From: Alphaproteobacteria bacterium
GTDB lineage: Bacteria; Pseudomonadota; Alphaproteobacteria; Caulobacterales; Aquidulcibacteraceae
Reading direction: 5' to 3'
Assembly: GCA_018969015.1 (NCBI GenBank)
Contig: JAGWZE010000007.1
Coordinates: 1-64,000, forward strand
DNA length: 64,000 nucleotides
A program made the position numbers and the translations under genes. The notes beneath the pieces are model-generated. The model saw only the letters and a program-made list of their open reading frames with translations, did not search any database and had not been told where the DNA came from. Shown here one piece after another: positions 55,269 to 63,644 of the stretch; the stretch's first letter is position 1, and each line of letters opens with the position of its first letter.

Positions 55269-56195
55269 TCAGACGAGACGATCCGCCCACGGCGGGGCCG
55301 CAGCCAGGGCCTCGGCCAGGCGCGTCATATCCGCCCGCACCTTGGAAAATGCGCCCGAACGGGTAAGCGAGCGCTCCTGGAGATACAACCCCCGGTCGAG
55401 CTCGATCTGCAGCGCGTGCACGCCGGCGCGGGGGCGGCCATAGGTCTGGGTGGTGTGCCCGCCCGCGAACGGGGCGTTGCGGATCACCTTGTACCCCATG
55501 CCGCGCAAGGTCTGTTCGACGAAGGCCGTCAGTTCCGGATGGCAGGAGGCGCCGAACCGGTCCCCCAGCACGATGTCGGGCGCCTGCGGGCCGCGGGCGC
55601 AGCTCGGCATCGAGTGGCAGTCGATCAGGATCGCGCAGCCGAACAGCGCCTGCGTTTCGGCGACGAGCGTCTCCAGCATCGCGTGATAGGGCCGGTGGAC
55701 CGTGGCCAGGCGGCGCTCGGCCTCGGCGATCGGCAGGCGGCGGCGGTAGATCTCGTCCCCGTCGCCGGCGATGCGGGGGATCGCGCCCAGGCCGGCCTGG
55801 ACGCGCGGGGAGAGCGGGAAGCCGCCGCGCGGCGGACCGTCATGGAACATGTCCGGATCGAGTTCGGTCGGGTCCCGGTTCAGGTCGACGAACGCCCGCG
55901 CGACGGTCGCGCACAGGACCGGCGCCCCATGGGCGGCGGCGCCGGCGAACAATTCATCGACGAACGCATCCTCAGATCGGCGCAGGCTCTGCAGCGTCAG
56001 CCGCGTCTGGGCCAGCAGCGTTTCCGGGTAGCGGCGCCCGCTGTGCGGGGAGGCGAACACCACCGGGGCCGTGCGGCGCAACGGTTCGATCACCATGAAC
56101 GGCGCATCGCCCGGCCGTTCGGCCGGCCCAGGGCGGGCGGCGGCGCTGGCGGCGACGCTGTGGGGATCGCGCGGGTGCTCCATCCTGGGCAGCAT
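55269..56195 (-). CDS. N-formylglutamate amidohydrolase family protein
   Basis: 308 residues. FASPHSGRRYPETLL, FVDLNRDPTELDPDMF, CAILIDCHSMPS and HALQIELDRGLYL are the family metal-site motifs. It hydrolyses N-formylglutamate in histidine breakdown, though no other hut gene is here. Its place beside cpdR is conserved in several alphaproteobacteria. ATG 56195 or 56183. Confidence 0.9.
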   Translation of the reverse strand: MLPRMEHPRDPHSVAASAAARPGPAERPGDAPFMVIEPLRRTAPVVFASPHSGRRYPETLLAQTRLTLQSLRRSEDAFVDELFAGAAAHGAPVLCATVARAFVDLNRDPTELDPDMFHDGPPRGGFPLSPRVQAGLGAIPRIAGDGDEIYRRRLPIAEAERRLATVHRPYHAMLETLVAETQALFGCAILIDCHSMPSCARGPQAPDIVLGDRFGASCHPELTAFVEQTLRGMGYKVIRNAPFAGGHTTQTYGRPRAGVHALQIELDRGLYLQERSLTRSGAFSKVRADMTRLAEALAAAPPWADRLV

Positions 56196-56298
56196 CGGGG
56201 GCGCCGCCCCTCCGCGTCAACACGCGATGCAAGCGGCTCTTTACGCTTTTCGGGGAGTGTGGCGTGATCGAACGGCACGAGACACCGGCGGGGCATTC

Positions 56299-56658
56299 AT
56301 GGCGCGCATCCTTTTGGCGGAAGACGACGACTCCCTGCGCGGGTTCCTGACGCTCAATCTCAAGCGCGCCGGCCACGAGGTGGAGTCCTACGAGGACGGC
56401 GACAGCGCCTGGACCGCCCTCGAGCGCACCAGCTTCGACCTGCTCCTGACGGACATCGTCATGCCCGGCCTCGACGGCATCGAGCTCGCCCGCCGCGCGG
56501 CCGACCACGACCCGACGATGAAGATCGTCTTCATCACCGGCTTCGCCGCCGTGGCGCTCTCGAAATCCTCCCAGGCGCCGGCCCAGGCCAAGGTGCTCTC
56601 CAAGCCCTTCCACCTGCGCGACCTCGTCGCCGAAGTGGAGCGCGTGATCGCGGCTTAG
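56299..56658 (+). CDS. cpdR: Cell-cycle response regulator CpdR
   Basis: 119-residue single receiver domain. MARILLAEDDDSLRGFLTLN, phospho-acceptor D52 in LLLTDIVMPGLDGIELARRA, VFITGFAAVALS and KVLSKPFHLRDLVAEVERVI are near-identical to the CpdR signature. Unphosphorylated CpdR primes ClpXP to degrade CtrA and other substrates at the swarmer-to-stalked transition. The C-terminus ends in Ala-Ala, as expected for an own ClpXP substrate (inference). Divergent from the hutG-like gene. Confidence 0.92.
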   Translation: MARILLAEDDDSLRGFLTLNLKRAGHEVESYEDGDSAWTALERTSFDLLLTDIVMPGLDGIELARRAADHDPTMKIVFITGFAAVALSKSSQAPAQAKVLSKPFHLRDLVAEVERVIAA

Positions 56659-56674
56659 GCCGCGCCGCGCGGGC

Positions 56675-57037
56675 TCAATCGGGCAGCGGCGCCATGCAGC
56701 GCAGCAGGCTGCCGTTGGGATCGATCAGCGCGAACATGCGCATCCCGAACGGCTCGTCCTTCGGCGCGGTCATGCGCGGGACGCCGGTGTCCGGCAGGCC
56801 CGCGGCGGACCAGGCGCGATGGAGCGCGTCGACGTCGGCGACGCGGACGCACGCGCTGAACCACGAGTCCGCCGGCACGAGATCCGGATGCGGAAAGAAT
56901 TCGATCTCGAGCGCCCCGCGCGAAAGGATCATCCATCCCGCATCACGGAACTCGACCTCGAACCCCAGCCGTTCATAGAAGGCGACGGTCTCATCGAAGT
57001 CCCGCGCCGGAAGATTCGCCGTGACGACGTCGCCCAT
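56675..57037 (-). CDS. VOC family protein (bleomycin-resistance-like)
   Basis: 120 residues. GDVVTANLPARDFDETVAFY at the start and FGMRMFALIDPNGSLLRCM at the end are the VOC halves; the middle SWFSACVRVADVDALHRAW is also typical of bleomycin-binding (BRP) proteins. Whether it confers resistance is unknown. GAGGAG precedes ATG 57035-57037. Confidence 0.85.
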   Translation of the reverse strand: MGDVVTANLPARDFDETVAFYERLGFEVEFRDAGWMILSRGALEIEFFPHPDLVPADSWFSACVRVADVDALHRAWSAAGLPDTGVPRMTAPKDEPFGMRMFALIDPNGSLLRCMAPLPD

Positions 57038-57153
57038 GGATCTGCTCCTCGCCGCGATGCGCCGGGAGCCTCCTAGCAGAGTCCGCACGGCTCCGCCGCG
57101 GCGGGCGCGATCACCTTTTCGATGGGGGAGGCTTGTGGCCGCCGTGTGGGAAT

Positions 57154-57552
57154 TCAGCCGCCTTCGACTTCGAACTCTTTCTTCAGGTCGAGGTAGTCGC
57201 GGTAGCGCATCTTGCGGATTTCCTCGGCGGTGAACTCGCTTTCCAATGTCGCCGGCGCGTCGCTTCGACGACGGACCGGGGCGGGGATACACGCGTCGCT
57301 GTCGACGATCTCGATCGTGATCACGGCGCCAATGCCGATCTCCGGGACGGGCCATCGATAGTGGTAGCTATGGCCGTCGGCATCGGCCCGTGTGAGGCCG
57401 CCGATGTGCGAATGGATATCCAGTTCGCCGCCTCGGGCGCGGCTTTCGTCCGACCGGATCAGGCTGAGCGCGAAGCTGTGAACCGAAAAGTCCGCGTCCC
57501 CGAAATCCCCGAGCGGCTTGCCGTCGATCTGCACACGAAACGCGAGAGTCAC
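57154..57552 (-). CDS. Conserved-looking protein of unknown function
   Basis: 132 residues, soluble, no signal peptide. GTG at 57550-57552 is favoured since GGAGG lies six bases upstream; ATG at 57570 in the same frame is the alternative. Beta-rich N-terminal part (AFRVQIDGKPLGDFGDADFS), and a charged C-terminus (EEIRKMRYRDYLDLKKEFEV). No family recognised. Divergent from the DUF5990 gene; the 250-base space between (57553-57804) shows no other feature. Confidence 0.6.
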   Translation of the reverse strand: MTLAFRVQIDGKPLGDFGDADFSVHSFALSLIRSDESRARGGELDIHSHIGGLTRADADGHSYHYRWPVPEIGIGAVITIEIVDSDACIPAPVRRRSDAPATLESEFTAEEIRKMRYRDYLDLKKEFEVEGG

Positions 57553-57804
57553 GAGCGCGCCTCCATCCATCCCACCCTGTCGACAAGTGTGGCGCCTTTC
57601 CCGACCGCGCGGGAGTCAGCCACGGATCCGCAGCCCAGCGGCCTGCCGCGGCAAGGGGCGGGCGACGGTGGAGGGAGAAAGAAGGTCAGCTTTTTGCCGA
57701 AATCCGCCGTTCGTAGGCACGTTGGTGCGGTCCGGCAAGCCGTTTGCTCCAGCTCTCTACACCACGTTGACCGTAGTTGAGTTGAACGCCAATCTCCGAA
57801 CGTC

Positions 57805-58227
57805 ATGCCCCGCCCCGAACAGACCGAAATCCGCATGCGCCTAGTCGTCGAGACGCCAGTTCCTGGCGTAGCGTACAGCTTACAAGGCAAGCAGAGCGAG
57901 CCGGTCGACGTTAAAATGTCGAACGGCGGTCCCATCGTTTTCGAATTCTCCACTCGTGTCGCCGAGGGGCCCAAATTCTTTGGCGAGCACGTACGCAGCG
58001 AGGGGCCTCTCCGGCGTTTCGTTTACATCGCTACCGGCCAACAAGCCGGCCAGAAAGAGAGTTTTTGGAGCCGGCGAATGAAGATCGACATCCACACCAT
58101 CCCGGACGCTCTAGTTGCCAAAGCCAGGAACGGCCAAGCGCTCGAAGCCACCGTATGCGGAACCGGGAGCGACGGCACACCCGCTTGCGCCAGTGTGACT
58201 CTCACTAAGCCGTGGCGCGCCGTCTGA
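57805..58227 (+). CDS. DUF5990 family protein
   Basis: 140 residues beginning MPRPEQTEIRMRLVVETPVP then GVAYSLQGK, the DUF5990 pattern; FVYIATGQQAGQKESFWSRR follows. Function unknown. Codon use is clearly less GC-rich than the neighbours (for example TTACAAGGCAAGCAGAGCG), suggesting recent gain. Confidence 0.8.
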   Translation: MPRPEQTEIRMRLVVETPVPGVAYSLQGKQSEPVDVKMSNGGPIVFEFSTRVAEGPKFFGEHVRSEGPLRRFVYIATGQQAGQKESFWSRRMKIDIHTIPDALVAKARNGQALEATVCGTGSDGTPACASVTLTKPWRAV

Positions 58228-58462
58228 TCGGTGCCGGTACTGAATCTGGTTTGAGAGCGCGTGGAGAGCGAGAGTTCGCTCGGCTAGCACAGCCTCGACT
58301 TCGGCGGCTGAAGCGGCATCGCGCTAATGCCCATAATCAGAAACCTTGATGGACACGTCTGCCTCCCGCGCCCAGTCGCGCTTCACTTTGCTGCAATGTG
58401 TATGTCCACTTAGGGCCACACGCGGACACCCTGGATACCGAGCAATTTCGCCCCATTACATT
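58228..58462. other. Non-coding gap before the repeat cluster
   Basis: 235 bases, less GC-rich than average, with no gene, hairpin or promoter I can support. It separates the DUF5990 gene from the repeat cluster 58463-58800, which leads to the next gene at 58860. Confidence 0.5.
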
Positions 58463-58564
58463 CCGGCGTCATCCTGGATGCGCGCTATGCGCGCGTCCGG
58501 GATCCAGGGGCCGCAGCACCGCCCCTGGATCCCGGGCTCGCGCGGGGCGCGAGCCCAGGATGAC
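58463..58564. repeat. Family C intergenic inverted repeat
   Basis: CCGGCGTCATCCTGG ... CCCAGGATGACGG outer arms and GGGATCCAGGGG/CCCCTGGATCCC inner arms, a nested inverted repeat of the kind seen at 22528-22630. Confidence 0.78.
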
Positions 58565-58624
58565 GGAAAAGGGCGTGTCGGCCTCTCGCGGAAGCGGACA
58601 TTCGCGGCTCACCGCACTCGCCCC

Positions 58625-58800
58625 CGTCATTCCGGGGCGGCCGCAGGCCGAACCCGGAACCCAGGAGACTGGGCGCCGCCGTTCAATGCCAGCCCACGGA
58701 AGCACGACGATCGCATGGTCCCAGTCTCCTGGGTTCCGGGTTCGCTGCTGCGCAGCGCCCCGGAATGACGGAAGTTCGCGGGGGCCGCCCCGGAATGACG
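58625..58800. repeat. Family B intergenic repeat, inverted pair plus partial third copy
   Basis: CGTCATTCCGGGGCGGCC (58625) and its reverse ending CGCCCCGGAATGACG (58770), with CCAGGAGACTGGG/CCCAGTCTCCTGGG inside; a partial third copy, CCGCCCCGGAATGACG, ends at 58800. Same family as 47627-47744. Confidence 0.78.
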
Positions 58801-58859
58801 CCTCGGTGCGCGCAGCCGCGCAACCTGATCCGCATCCGGCGCGCGCGCGTAACACCGGG

Positions 58860-59273
58860 ATGAACATCATCCCGCGCGCCGCAGGCCTCGCCGTTCTCGT
58901 CGTCCTCTCCGCCTGCGCCACGCGCGCGCCCGCCGCTGCGCCGCCAGAGGGGGCTGCGGCCTTATCGGGCGCGTGGACGGTCGATCTCTCCGCCGAGCCG
59001 GGCGCGCCCTACACCAAGCCGATGCGTCTGACGCTCAATGCGGACAAGACCGTGACGGGCGACTTCTACGACAGCGAGATCCTCGCCGGCCGCTGGAAAA
59101 CCGATCGCGGCCGCACGTGTGTCAGCTTCCGCACCACCGACGGCGCCGGGCCCTACCACACGGCTGCGTGTCTCGTCGTCGACGCAAAGGGCGTCGCGAA
59201 CGTGCAGGGCCAGACCTGGGCCGAACACAGGAACTTCCTGTTCAACTGGAATGCGGTGAAAAGCGCGCAGTGA
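58860..59273 (+). CDS. Small beta-rich lipoprotein
   Basis: 137 residues with lipobox LSACAT (C19). The mature part (LSGAWTVDLSAEPGAPYTKP, TGDFYDSEILAGRWKTDRGR) has a lipocalin- or inhibitor-like beta pattern, with two cysteines (TCVSF, AACLV) likely forming a disulfide. No family certain. It starts just after the repeat cluster; no good ribosome site. Confidence 0.65.
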   Translation: MNIIPRAAGLAVLVVLSACATRAPAAAPPEGAAALSGAWTVDLSAEPGAPYTKPMRLTLNADKTVTGDFYDSEILAGRWKTDRGRTCVSFRTTDGAGPYHTAACLVVDAKGVANVQGQTWAEHRNFLFNWNAVKSAQ

Positions 59274-59297
59274 GCGGCGTGCGGGCCCGCGGGCGCG

Positions 59298-59747
59298 CTA
59301 GATCCGCCGCCAGATTTTCCGCAGCTTCAGTCCCGCCGCCGCGTCGAGGGCGGCGTCCTGGTCGGGCGTCGTGTCGAAGATGCCGGGATTGCGCGCCGCG
59401 AGCGCGACACGGCCGAACCCCGCGGGCCAGCCGAACGTGACGTCGTTCAGCGTTGTTGCGAGACGGCAGCAGGGCGTGGTCGCGCGAAGATCCGCGAACG
59501 CGGAGCGGAACGCGGCGTCCATGGCCTCGAACCACCAGTCCTCGATGTCGGCGGCGCAGCGCGGGCAGGTCACGCCGGACCAGTTCTCGCCGCAGTCGTG
59601 GAAGCGCACGTCGTCGGTGACGGTCGCGGCGACTTCATCGGCGTCGGGCGCCAGCTGCTTGAGAAGATCGAGCGCGCGCGCGATCGCGTCGGGCGCGGGG
59701 AGGGCGCGCGGATCCTCGGGCACGAACACCAGCCAGGTATCAGACAT
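59298..59747 (-). CDS. Protein of unknown function with cysteine pairs
   Basis: 149 residues, soluble. It has CPRCAADIEDWWFEAMDAAF and a later TPCCRLATTL; the CPxC and CC pairs could bind a metal. WLVFVPEDPRALP at the start. No family recognised. 36 bases after the thioesterase stop, in the same direction. Confidence 0.6.
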   Translation of the reverse strand: MSDTWLVFVPEDPRALPAPDAIARALDLLKQLAPDADEVAATVTDDVRFHDCGENWSGVTCPRCAADIEDWWFEAMDAAFRSAFADLRATTPCCRLATTLNDVTFGWPAGFGRVALAARNPGIFDTTPDQDAALDAAAGLKLRKIWRRI

Positions 59748-59783
59748 CGTCGGCCCGTCCTGCGTCGCGCCGGCGCGCGGCGC

Positions 59784-60227
59784 TCACTTCCGCTCGTTCG
59801 CGATCACCGCCATCGTCACGCGCGACAGGCACACGAGTTTGTCCTGATCGTCGACGATCCGCACCGTCCACACCTGAGACGTGCGCCCGCGGGATTCGCA
59901 GCGGCCGGTGGCGTGTACGAAGCCGTCCTTGGCCGGGCGGATGTGGTTGGCGTTGATCTCCATGCCCACCGCGACGGAGTGCGAGGTGTCGACCGCGAGG
60001 CTCGCGCCGACGGAGGCGACCGTCTCCGCCAGCACCACGGACGCGCCGCCATGCAGCCGGCCGAACGGCTGATGCACGCGCGGGGTGACGGGCATGCGCG
60101 CGGTGATCCAGTCCGGCCCGTAGGCGACGAACTCGATGCCCAGAAAGCCCGGCATGCAGTGCGCGCTGTTGGCGTTGATCGCGGCGAGATCGACCGCGCC
60201 GCCGTGCCAGATCGGAGCCTCGCTCAT
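59784..60227 (-). CDS. PaaI-type hotdog thioesterase
   Basis: 147 residues. HGGASVVLAETVASVGASLA is the hotdog core with the catalytic Glu; VGMEINANHIRP follows. Similar to YdiI/MenI acyl-CoA thioesterases. Its ATG overlaps the acyl-CoA dehydrogenase stop (ATGA 60224-60227), so the two are coupled and probably act on the same acyl-CoA pool. Confidence 0.9.
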   Translation of the reverse strand: MSEAPIWHGGAVDLAAINANSAHCMPGFLGIEFVAYGPDWITARMPVTPRVHQPFGRLHGGASVVLAETVASVGASLAVDTSHSVAVGMEINANHIRPAKDGFVHATGRCESRGRTSQVWTVRIVDDQDKLVCLSRVTMAVIANERK

Positions 60228-61993
60228 CCCGTGAAATCCTCCAGGTTCGGATCATAAAGCGGATCGGCGCCGACCTTGATGCTCGCCGCAAGACCGGGCG
60301 CCGCCGCGAGCACCGTTTCGGCATAGAAACCGGCCAACGCCTCCTGCGCCGTCGCGTGCTGCGGGTCCTGGCCCGCCGCCGTGGCGGAGAGCACGCCGCG
60401 CGCGAGCAGGGCGCCGCCCACGACGTCGCCCGCGAGCTTGAGGTAGGGGGTCGCGCCCGCCAGCGCGTCGCGGCGATCGCCGGCGCTCAGGATATAGGCC
60501 GTCGCGTCCTCAAGCGCGGCGACCGCCTCGTCCAGCCGCTTGGCGAGACGCTCCAGCGCGAAGCGCCCGGTGGCGACGCAATCACCCGCGACCGCCTTGG
60601 CCTCCGCCACGAGCGCCGCCATCGCCGCGCCGCCGTCGCCCGAGAGCTTGCGCCCGATCAGGTCGATCGCCTGGATGCCGTTGGTGCCCTCGTAGATCGG
60701 CGCGATGCGGGCGTCGCGATAGAACTGCGCGGCGCCGCCGTCCTCGACGAAGCCCATGCCGCCATGCACCTGCACGCCCTGGCTCGCCACTTCGACGCCC
60801 ATGTCCGTGCACCAGGCTTTCGCGATCGGCGTGAGCAGGTCCTCGCGCGCCTTCCAGAACGCGCGGTCCGCGTCGGAGCCGGTGAGCGCGCGATCGGCGG
60901 CTACCGCGGTCGCGTAGCAGATCGCGCGGCCGGCCTGGATCTTGGCCTTCATGGCGAGCAGCATGCGCCGCACGTCCGCATGCAGAAGGATCGGCGCCGG
61001 ACCTTTCTCCGTGGCGCCCTCCGCGCGGCCCTGGCGACGCTCGCGCGCGTAGTCGAGCGCCTTCTGGTACGCGGCCTCCGCCACCGCCACGCCCTGCAGG
61101 CCGACATTCAGCCGCGCGGCGTTCATCATCGTGAACATCGCCGCGAGCCCCGCATGCGGCGCCCCGATGAGCCAGCCCGTCGCGCCCTCATAGGCCATCG
61201 TGCAGGTCGGCGAGGCGTGGATGCCCATCTTCCGCTCGAGCCCGATGCAGCGCAGCGCGTTGCGCACGCCGGGCCTGCCGTCCGCGGTCGGCAGGTTCTT
61301 CGGCACGACGAACAGCGACACGCCCTTCGATCCGGGCGGCGCATCCGGCAGCCGCGCCAGCACGAGATGGACGATGTTCTCCGCCAGATCGTGCTCGCCC
61401 CAGGTGATGTAGATTTTCTGCCCGGTGATGGCGTAGGAGCCGTCGCCGTTGGGCGTGGCGCGCGAGGTGAGGGCGCCAACGTCCGATCCCGCCTGCGGCT
61501 CCGTCAGGTTCATCGTCCCGGTCCATGCGCCCGAGACGAGCTTCTCGAGATAGACCGCCTTCTGCTCGTCCGATCCGTGCGCCTCCAGGCACTCGATGGC
61601 GCCCAGCGTGAGCATCGGCGCGAGCCCGAACGCCATGTTGGCGGCGTGGATCATCTCGTGCACCGCGAGCGCCACCGCCTTCGGCAGGCCCTGGCCGCCA
61701 TGGGCGGGGTCTGCGGCGAGCCCCTGCCAGCCGCCCTCGACGAACCGGGCATAGGCCTCCGGGAAGCCCGCGGCCGCCCGCACGACGCCGTTCTCCAGCC
61801 GCACGCCCTCGCGGTCGCCGCTCTGGTTCAGCGGCGCCAGCGTTTCGGCGGCGAGCTGGCCCGCGCCGTCGAGAATGGCCGCAAGCAGGTCGGCGTCGAG
61901 ATCGGGATAGGCGCCGCCCGCCTGCACGGACCAGAGCCCGGCGGCGTGATCGAGCGCGAATCGGATGTCTTTCAGGGGCGCGGCGTAGGGCAT
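60224..61993 (-). CDS. Long-form acyl-CoA dehydrogenase (DmdC/FadE-like)
   Basis: 589 residues. MPYAAPLKDIRFALDHAAGL is typical of the long class with an extra C-terminal domain (DmdC/AcdA-like). LTEPQAGSDVGALTSRATPN, ITGQKIYITWGEHDLAENIV and the catalytic glutamate in APIYEGTNGIQAIDLIGRKL are present. FAD-dependent oxidation of acyl-CoA, chain length unknown. Start ATG 61991-61993; coupled with the thioesterase. Confidence 0.93.
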   Translation of the reverse strand: MPYAAPLKDIRFALDHAAGLWSVQAGGAYPDLDADLLAAILDGAGQLAAETLAPLNQSGDREGVRLENGVVRAAAGFPEAYARFVEGGWQGLAADPAHGGQGLPKAVALAVHEMIHAANMAFGLAPMLTLGAIECLEAHGSDEQKAVYLEKLVSGAWTGTMNLTEPQAGSDVGALTSRATPNGDGSYAITGQKIYITWGEHDLAENIVHLVLARLPDAPPGSKGVSLFVVPKNLPTADGRPGVRNALRCIGLERKMGIHASPTCTMAYEGATGWLIGAPHAGLAAMFTMMNAARLNVGLQGVAVAEAAYQKALDYARERRQGRAEGATEKGPAPILLHADVRRMLLAMKAKIQAGRAICYATAVAADRALTGSDADRAFWKAREDLLTPIAKAWCTDMGVEVASQGVQVHGGMGFVEDGGAAQFYRDARIAPIYEGTNGIQAIDLIGRKLSGDGGAAMAALVAEAKAVAGDCVATGRFALERLAKRLDEAVAALEDATAYILSAGDRRDALAGATPYLKLAGDVVGGALLARGVLSATAAGQDPQHATAQEALAGFYAETVLAAAPGLAASIKVGADPLYDPNLEDFTG

Positions 61994-62150
61994 CGGTGCG
62001 GTTCTCTCTGTGGACGGCCTTTTGACGCCTTTTGCCGCCGCGGAGAAGGGGGCGTGACGCCCGGCGGAAACGGATCGTTCCCGCCCGGGGTCTGGACCGA
62101 TGGTCGCGGGAGGCCCATGTAGGCGCGGGGAACAGCCCTGGAGACTGTCT

Positions 62151-62786
62151 ATGCGCGCGCTTGCTCTCGCTCTTTTGGTCGCGGCTTCGCCCGTGATCGC
62201 CCTTGCTCCCGTCGCCGTCGCGCCGGCGATGGCGGCCGAACCGGTCGCGCCGAAGGACCTGGCGGCGGTCCCCGCCGGCACGTTCCAGCTCGATCCGACT
62301 CACACGAGCGTGACCTGGCGCGTCAGCCATTTCGGCCTGACGCAATACACCGCCCGCTTCGACAAGATCTCGGGCTCGCTCAAAGTCGATCCGAAGGCCC
62401 CGGAAGCCAGCTTCCTTTCGGTGGCGATCGACGCGGCCTCCGTGAACACCGGCCTGCCGAACTTCGACAAGAAGATCGCGACCGACTACTTCAAGGCCGA
62501 GACGACGCCGTCGATCTCGTTCCAGTCCGGCAAGGTGCAGGTGACGGGCCCGGACAAGGCGTTCGTCACGGGCAATCTCACGTTCGCGGGCGTGACGAAG
62601 CCCGTCACGCTCGACGTCACCTGGAACGGCGGCACGTTCAACAAGTTCGCCCAGGCCTACGTGCTGGGCTTCTCCGCCACCGGCAAGCTCAAGCGCTCCG
62701 ACTTCGGACTGACGCAACTGCAGGGCGTCGTGGGCGACGAGGTCGATCTGCTGATCCAGGCGGAATTCCAGAACAAGGGCCAGTAG
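62151..62786 (+). CDS. YceI family protein, periplasmic
   Basis: 211 residues: signal peptide to AMAAEP, then a YceI lipocalin-like barrel (FQLDPTHTSVTWRVSHFGLT, YTARFDKISGSLKVDPKAPE, GFSATGKLKRSDFGL). The YceI barrel binds isoprenoids or similar lipids. First of two adjacent YceI genes; a terminator lies between them. Confidence 0.92.
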   Translation: MRALALALLVAASPVIALAPVAVAPAMAAEPVAPKDLAAVPAGTFQLDPTHTSVTWRVSHFGLTQYTARFDKISGSLKVDPKAPEASFLSVAIDAASVNTGLPNFDKKIATDYFKAETTPSISFQSGKVQVTGPDKAFVTGNLTFAGVTKPVTLDVTWNGGTFNKFAQAYVLGFSATGKLKRSDFGLTQLQGVVGDEVDLLIQAEFQNKGQ

Positions 62787-62800
62787 GCCCAGGCATCGAC

Positions 62801-62832
62801 GCGCGCCCCGCATTCGGGGCGCGCGCGCGGTT
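62801..62832 (+). terminator. Rho-independent-like terminator after the first YceI gene
   Basis: GCGCGCCCCG-CATT-CGGGGCGCGC hairpin (62801-62824), then GCGGTTTT, 14 bases after the stop. Confidence 0.75.
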
Positions 62833-62876
62833 TTCACAGGGAAGCCCGGGCATGGGCTCGGGGTTGGAGGGATGAC

Positions 62877-63587
62877 ATGAAGGTGAAGATGTTGCTCGGC
62901 GCTGCGGCGCTCGCGTTCGCGGCCGTGGCGTGCAGCCCGCAAGCCGCCAAGGCGCCGGAAGCGCCCGCCGCGCCGGCGCCCGCCGCGCCGGTGAAGGTGG
63001 AAGTGCCCGCCGGCGACTACGGCCTCGACCCGACCCACGGCAGCATCACGTGGAAGGTCAACCACATGGGCCTGTCGAACTACACGGCCCGCTTCGCGAA
63101 GTGGGACGCCACGATCACGTTCGATCCGGCCAACCTTTCGGCCTCGAAGGTCGTCGCCACGATCGATCCGACGTCGGTCAAGACGGACTATCCGGGCGAC
63201 TACAAGAAAACGCACGCCCAGACGGGCTTCAAGAGCTGGGACGAAGACCTCGCCAAGAGCGACAAGTTCTTCAACGCCGGCAAATTCCCGACGATCACCT
63301 TCACGTCCACCTCGGTCGAAACGACCGGCGAAAAGACGGGCAAGGTGACGGGCGATCTCACCTTCCTCGGCGTGACGAAGCCGGTGACGCTCGACGTCAC
63401 GTTCAACGGCTCGAAGAACCCGCACCCGTTCGTTCCGGCGGCGGCGATCGGCTTCTCGGCCACCGGCACGATCAAGCGCAGCGACTTCGGCGTGGCGTTC
63501 CCGCCGGGCCCGGTCGGTGACGACGTGCAGATCATCATCGAAGGCGAATTCATCCAGAAGGTCGCCCCGGCCGCGCCGGCGAAGTAA
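62877..63587 (+). CDS. YceI family lipoprotein
   Basis: 236 residues. Lipobox AAVACSP (C19), an Ala/Pro-rich linker (20-45), then a YceI barrel (YGLDPTHGSITWKVNHMGLS, FSATGTIKRSDFGVAFPPGP). About half of its barrel resembles the upstream YceI, so the pair arose by duplication. A 9-base-pair hairpin (63598-63625) follows. Confidence 0.9.
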   Translation: MKVKMLLGAAALAFAAVACSPQAAKAPEAPAAPAPAAPVKVEVPAGDYGLDPTHGSITWKVNHMGLSNYTARFAKWDATITFDPANLSASKVVATIDPTSVKTDYPGDYKKTHAQTGFKSWDEDLAKSDKFFNAGKFPTITFTSTSVETTGEKTGKVTGDLTFLGVTKPVTLDVTFNGSKNPHPFVPAAAIGFSATGTIKRSDFGVAFPPGPVGDDVQIIIEGEFIQKVAPAAPAK

Positions 63588-63597
63588 GGTGGCGCTT

Positions 63598-63625
63598 CCG
63601 GCCCGGGACACGCGTTCCGGGCCGG
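63598..63625. terminator. Hairpin between YceI lipoprotein and cytochrome b561 genes
   Basis: CCGGCCCGG ... CCGGGCCGG, perfect 9-base arms with a 10-base loop. No T-run follows on the plus strand, so termination would be partial at most; it may only protect the mRNA end. Confidence 0.5.
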
Positions 63626-63644
63626 TCGCTGCAAGAGGATCCGC

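Noticed and set aside
57549-57974. Minus-strand frame opposite the DUF5990 gene
   Set aside because: Composition irregular and antisense to a recognisable family; no ribosome site.
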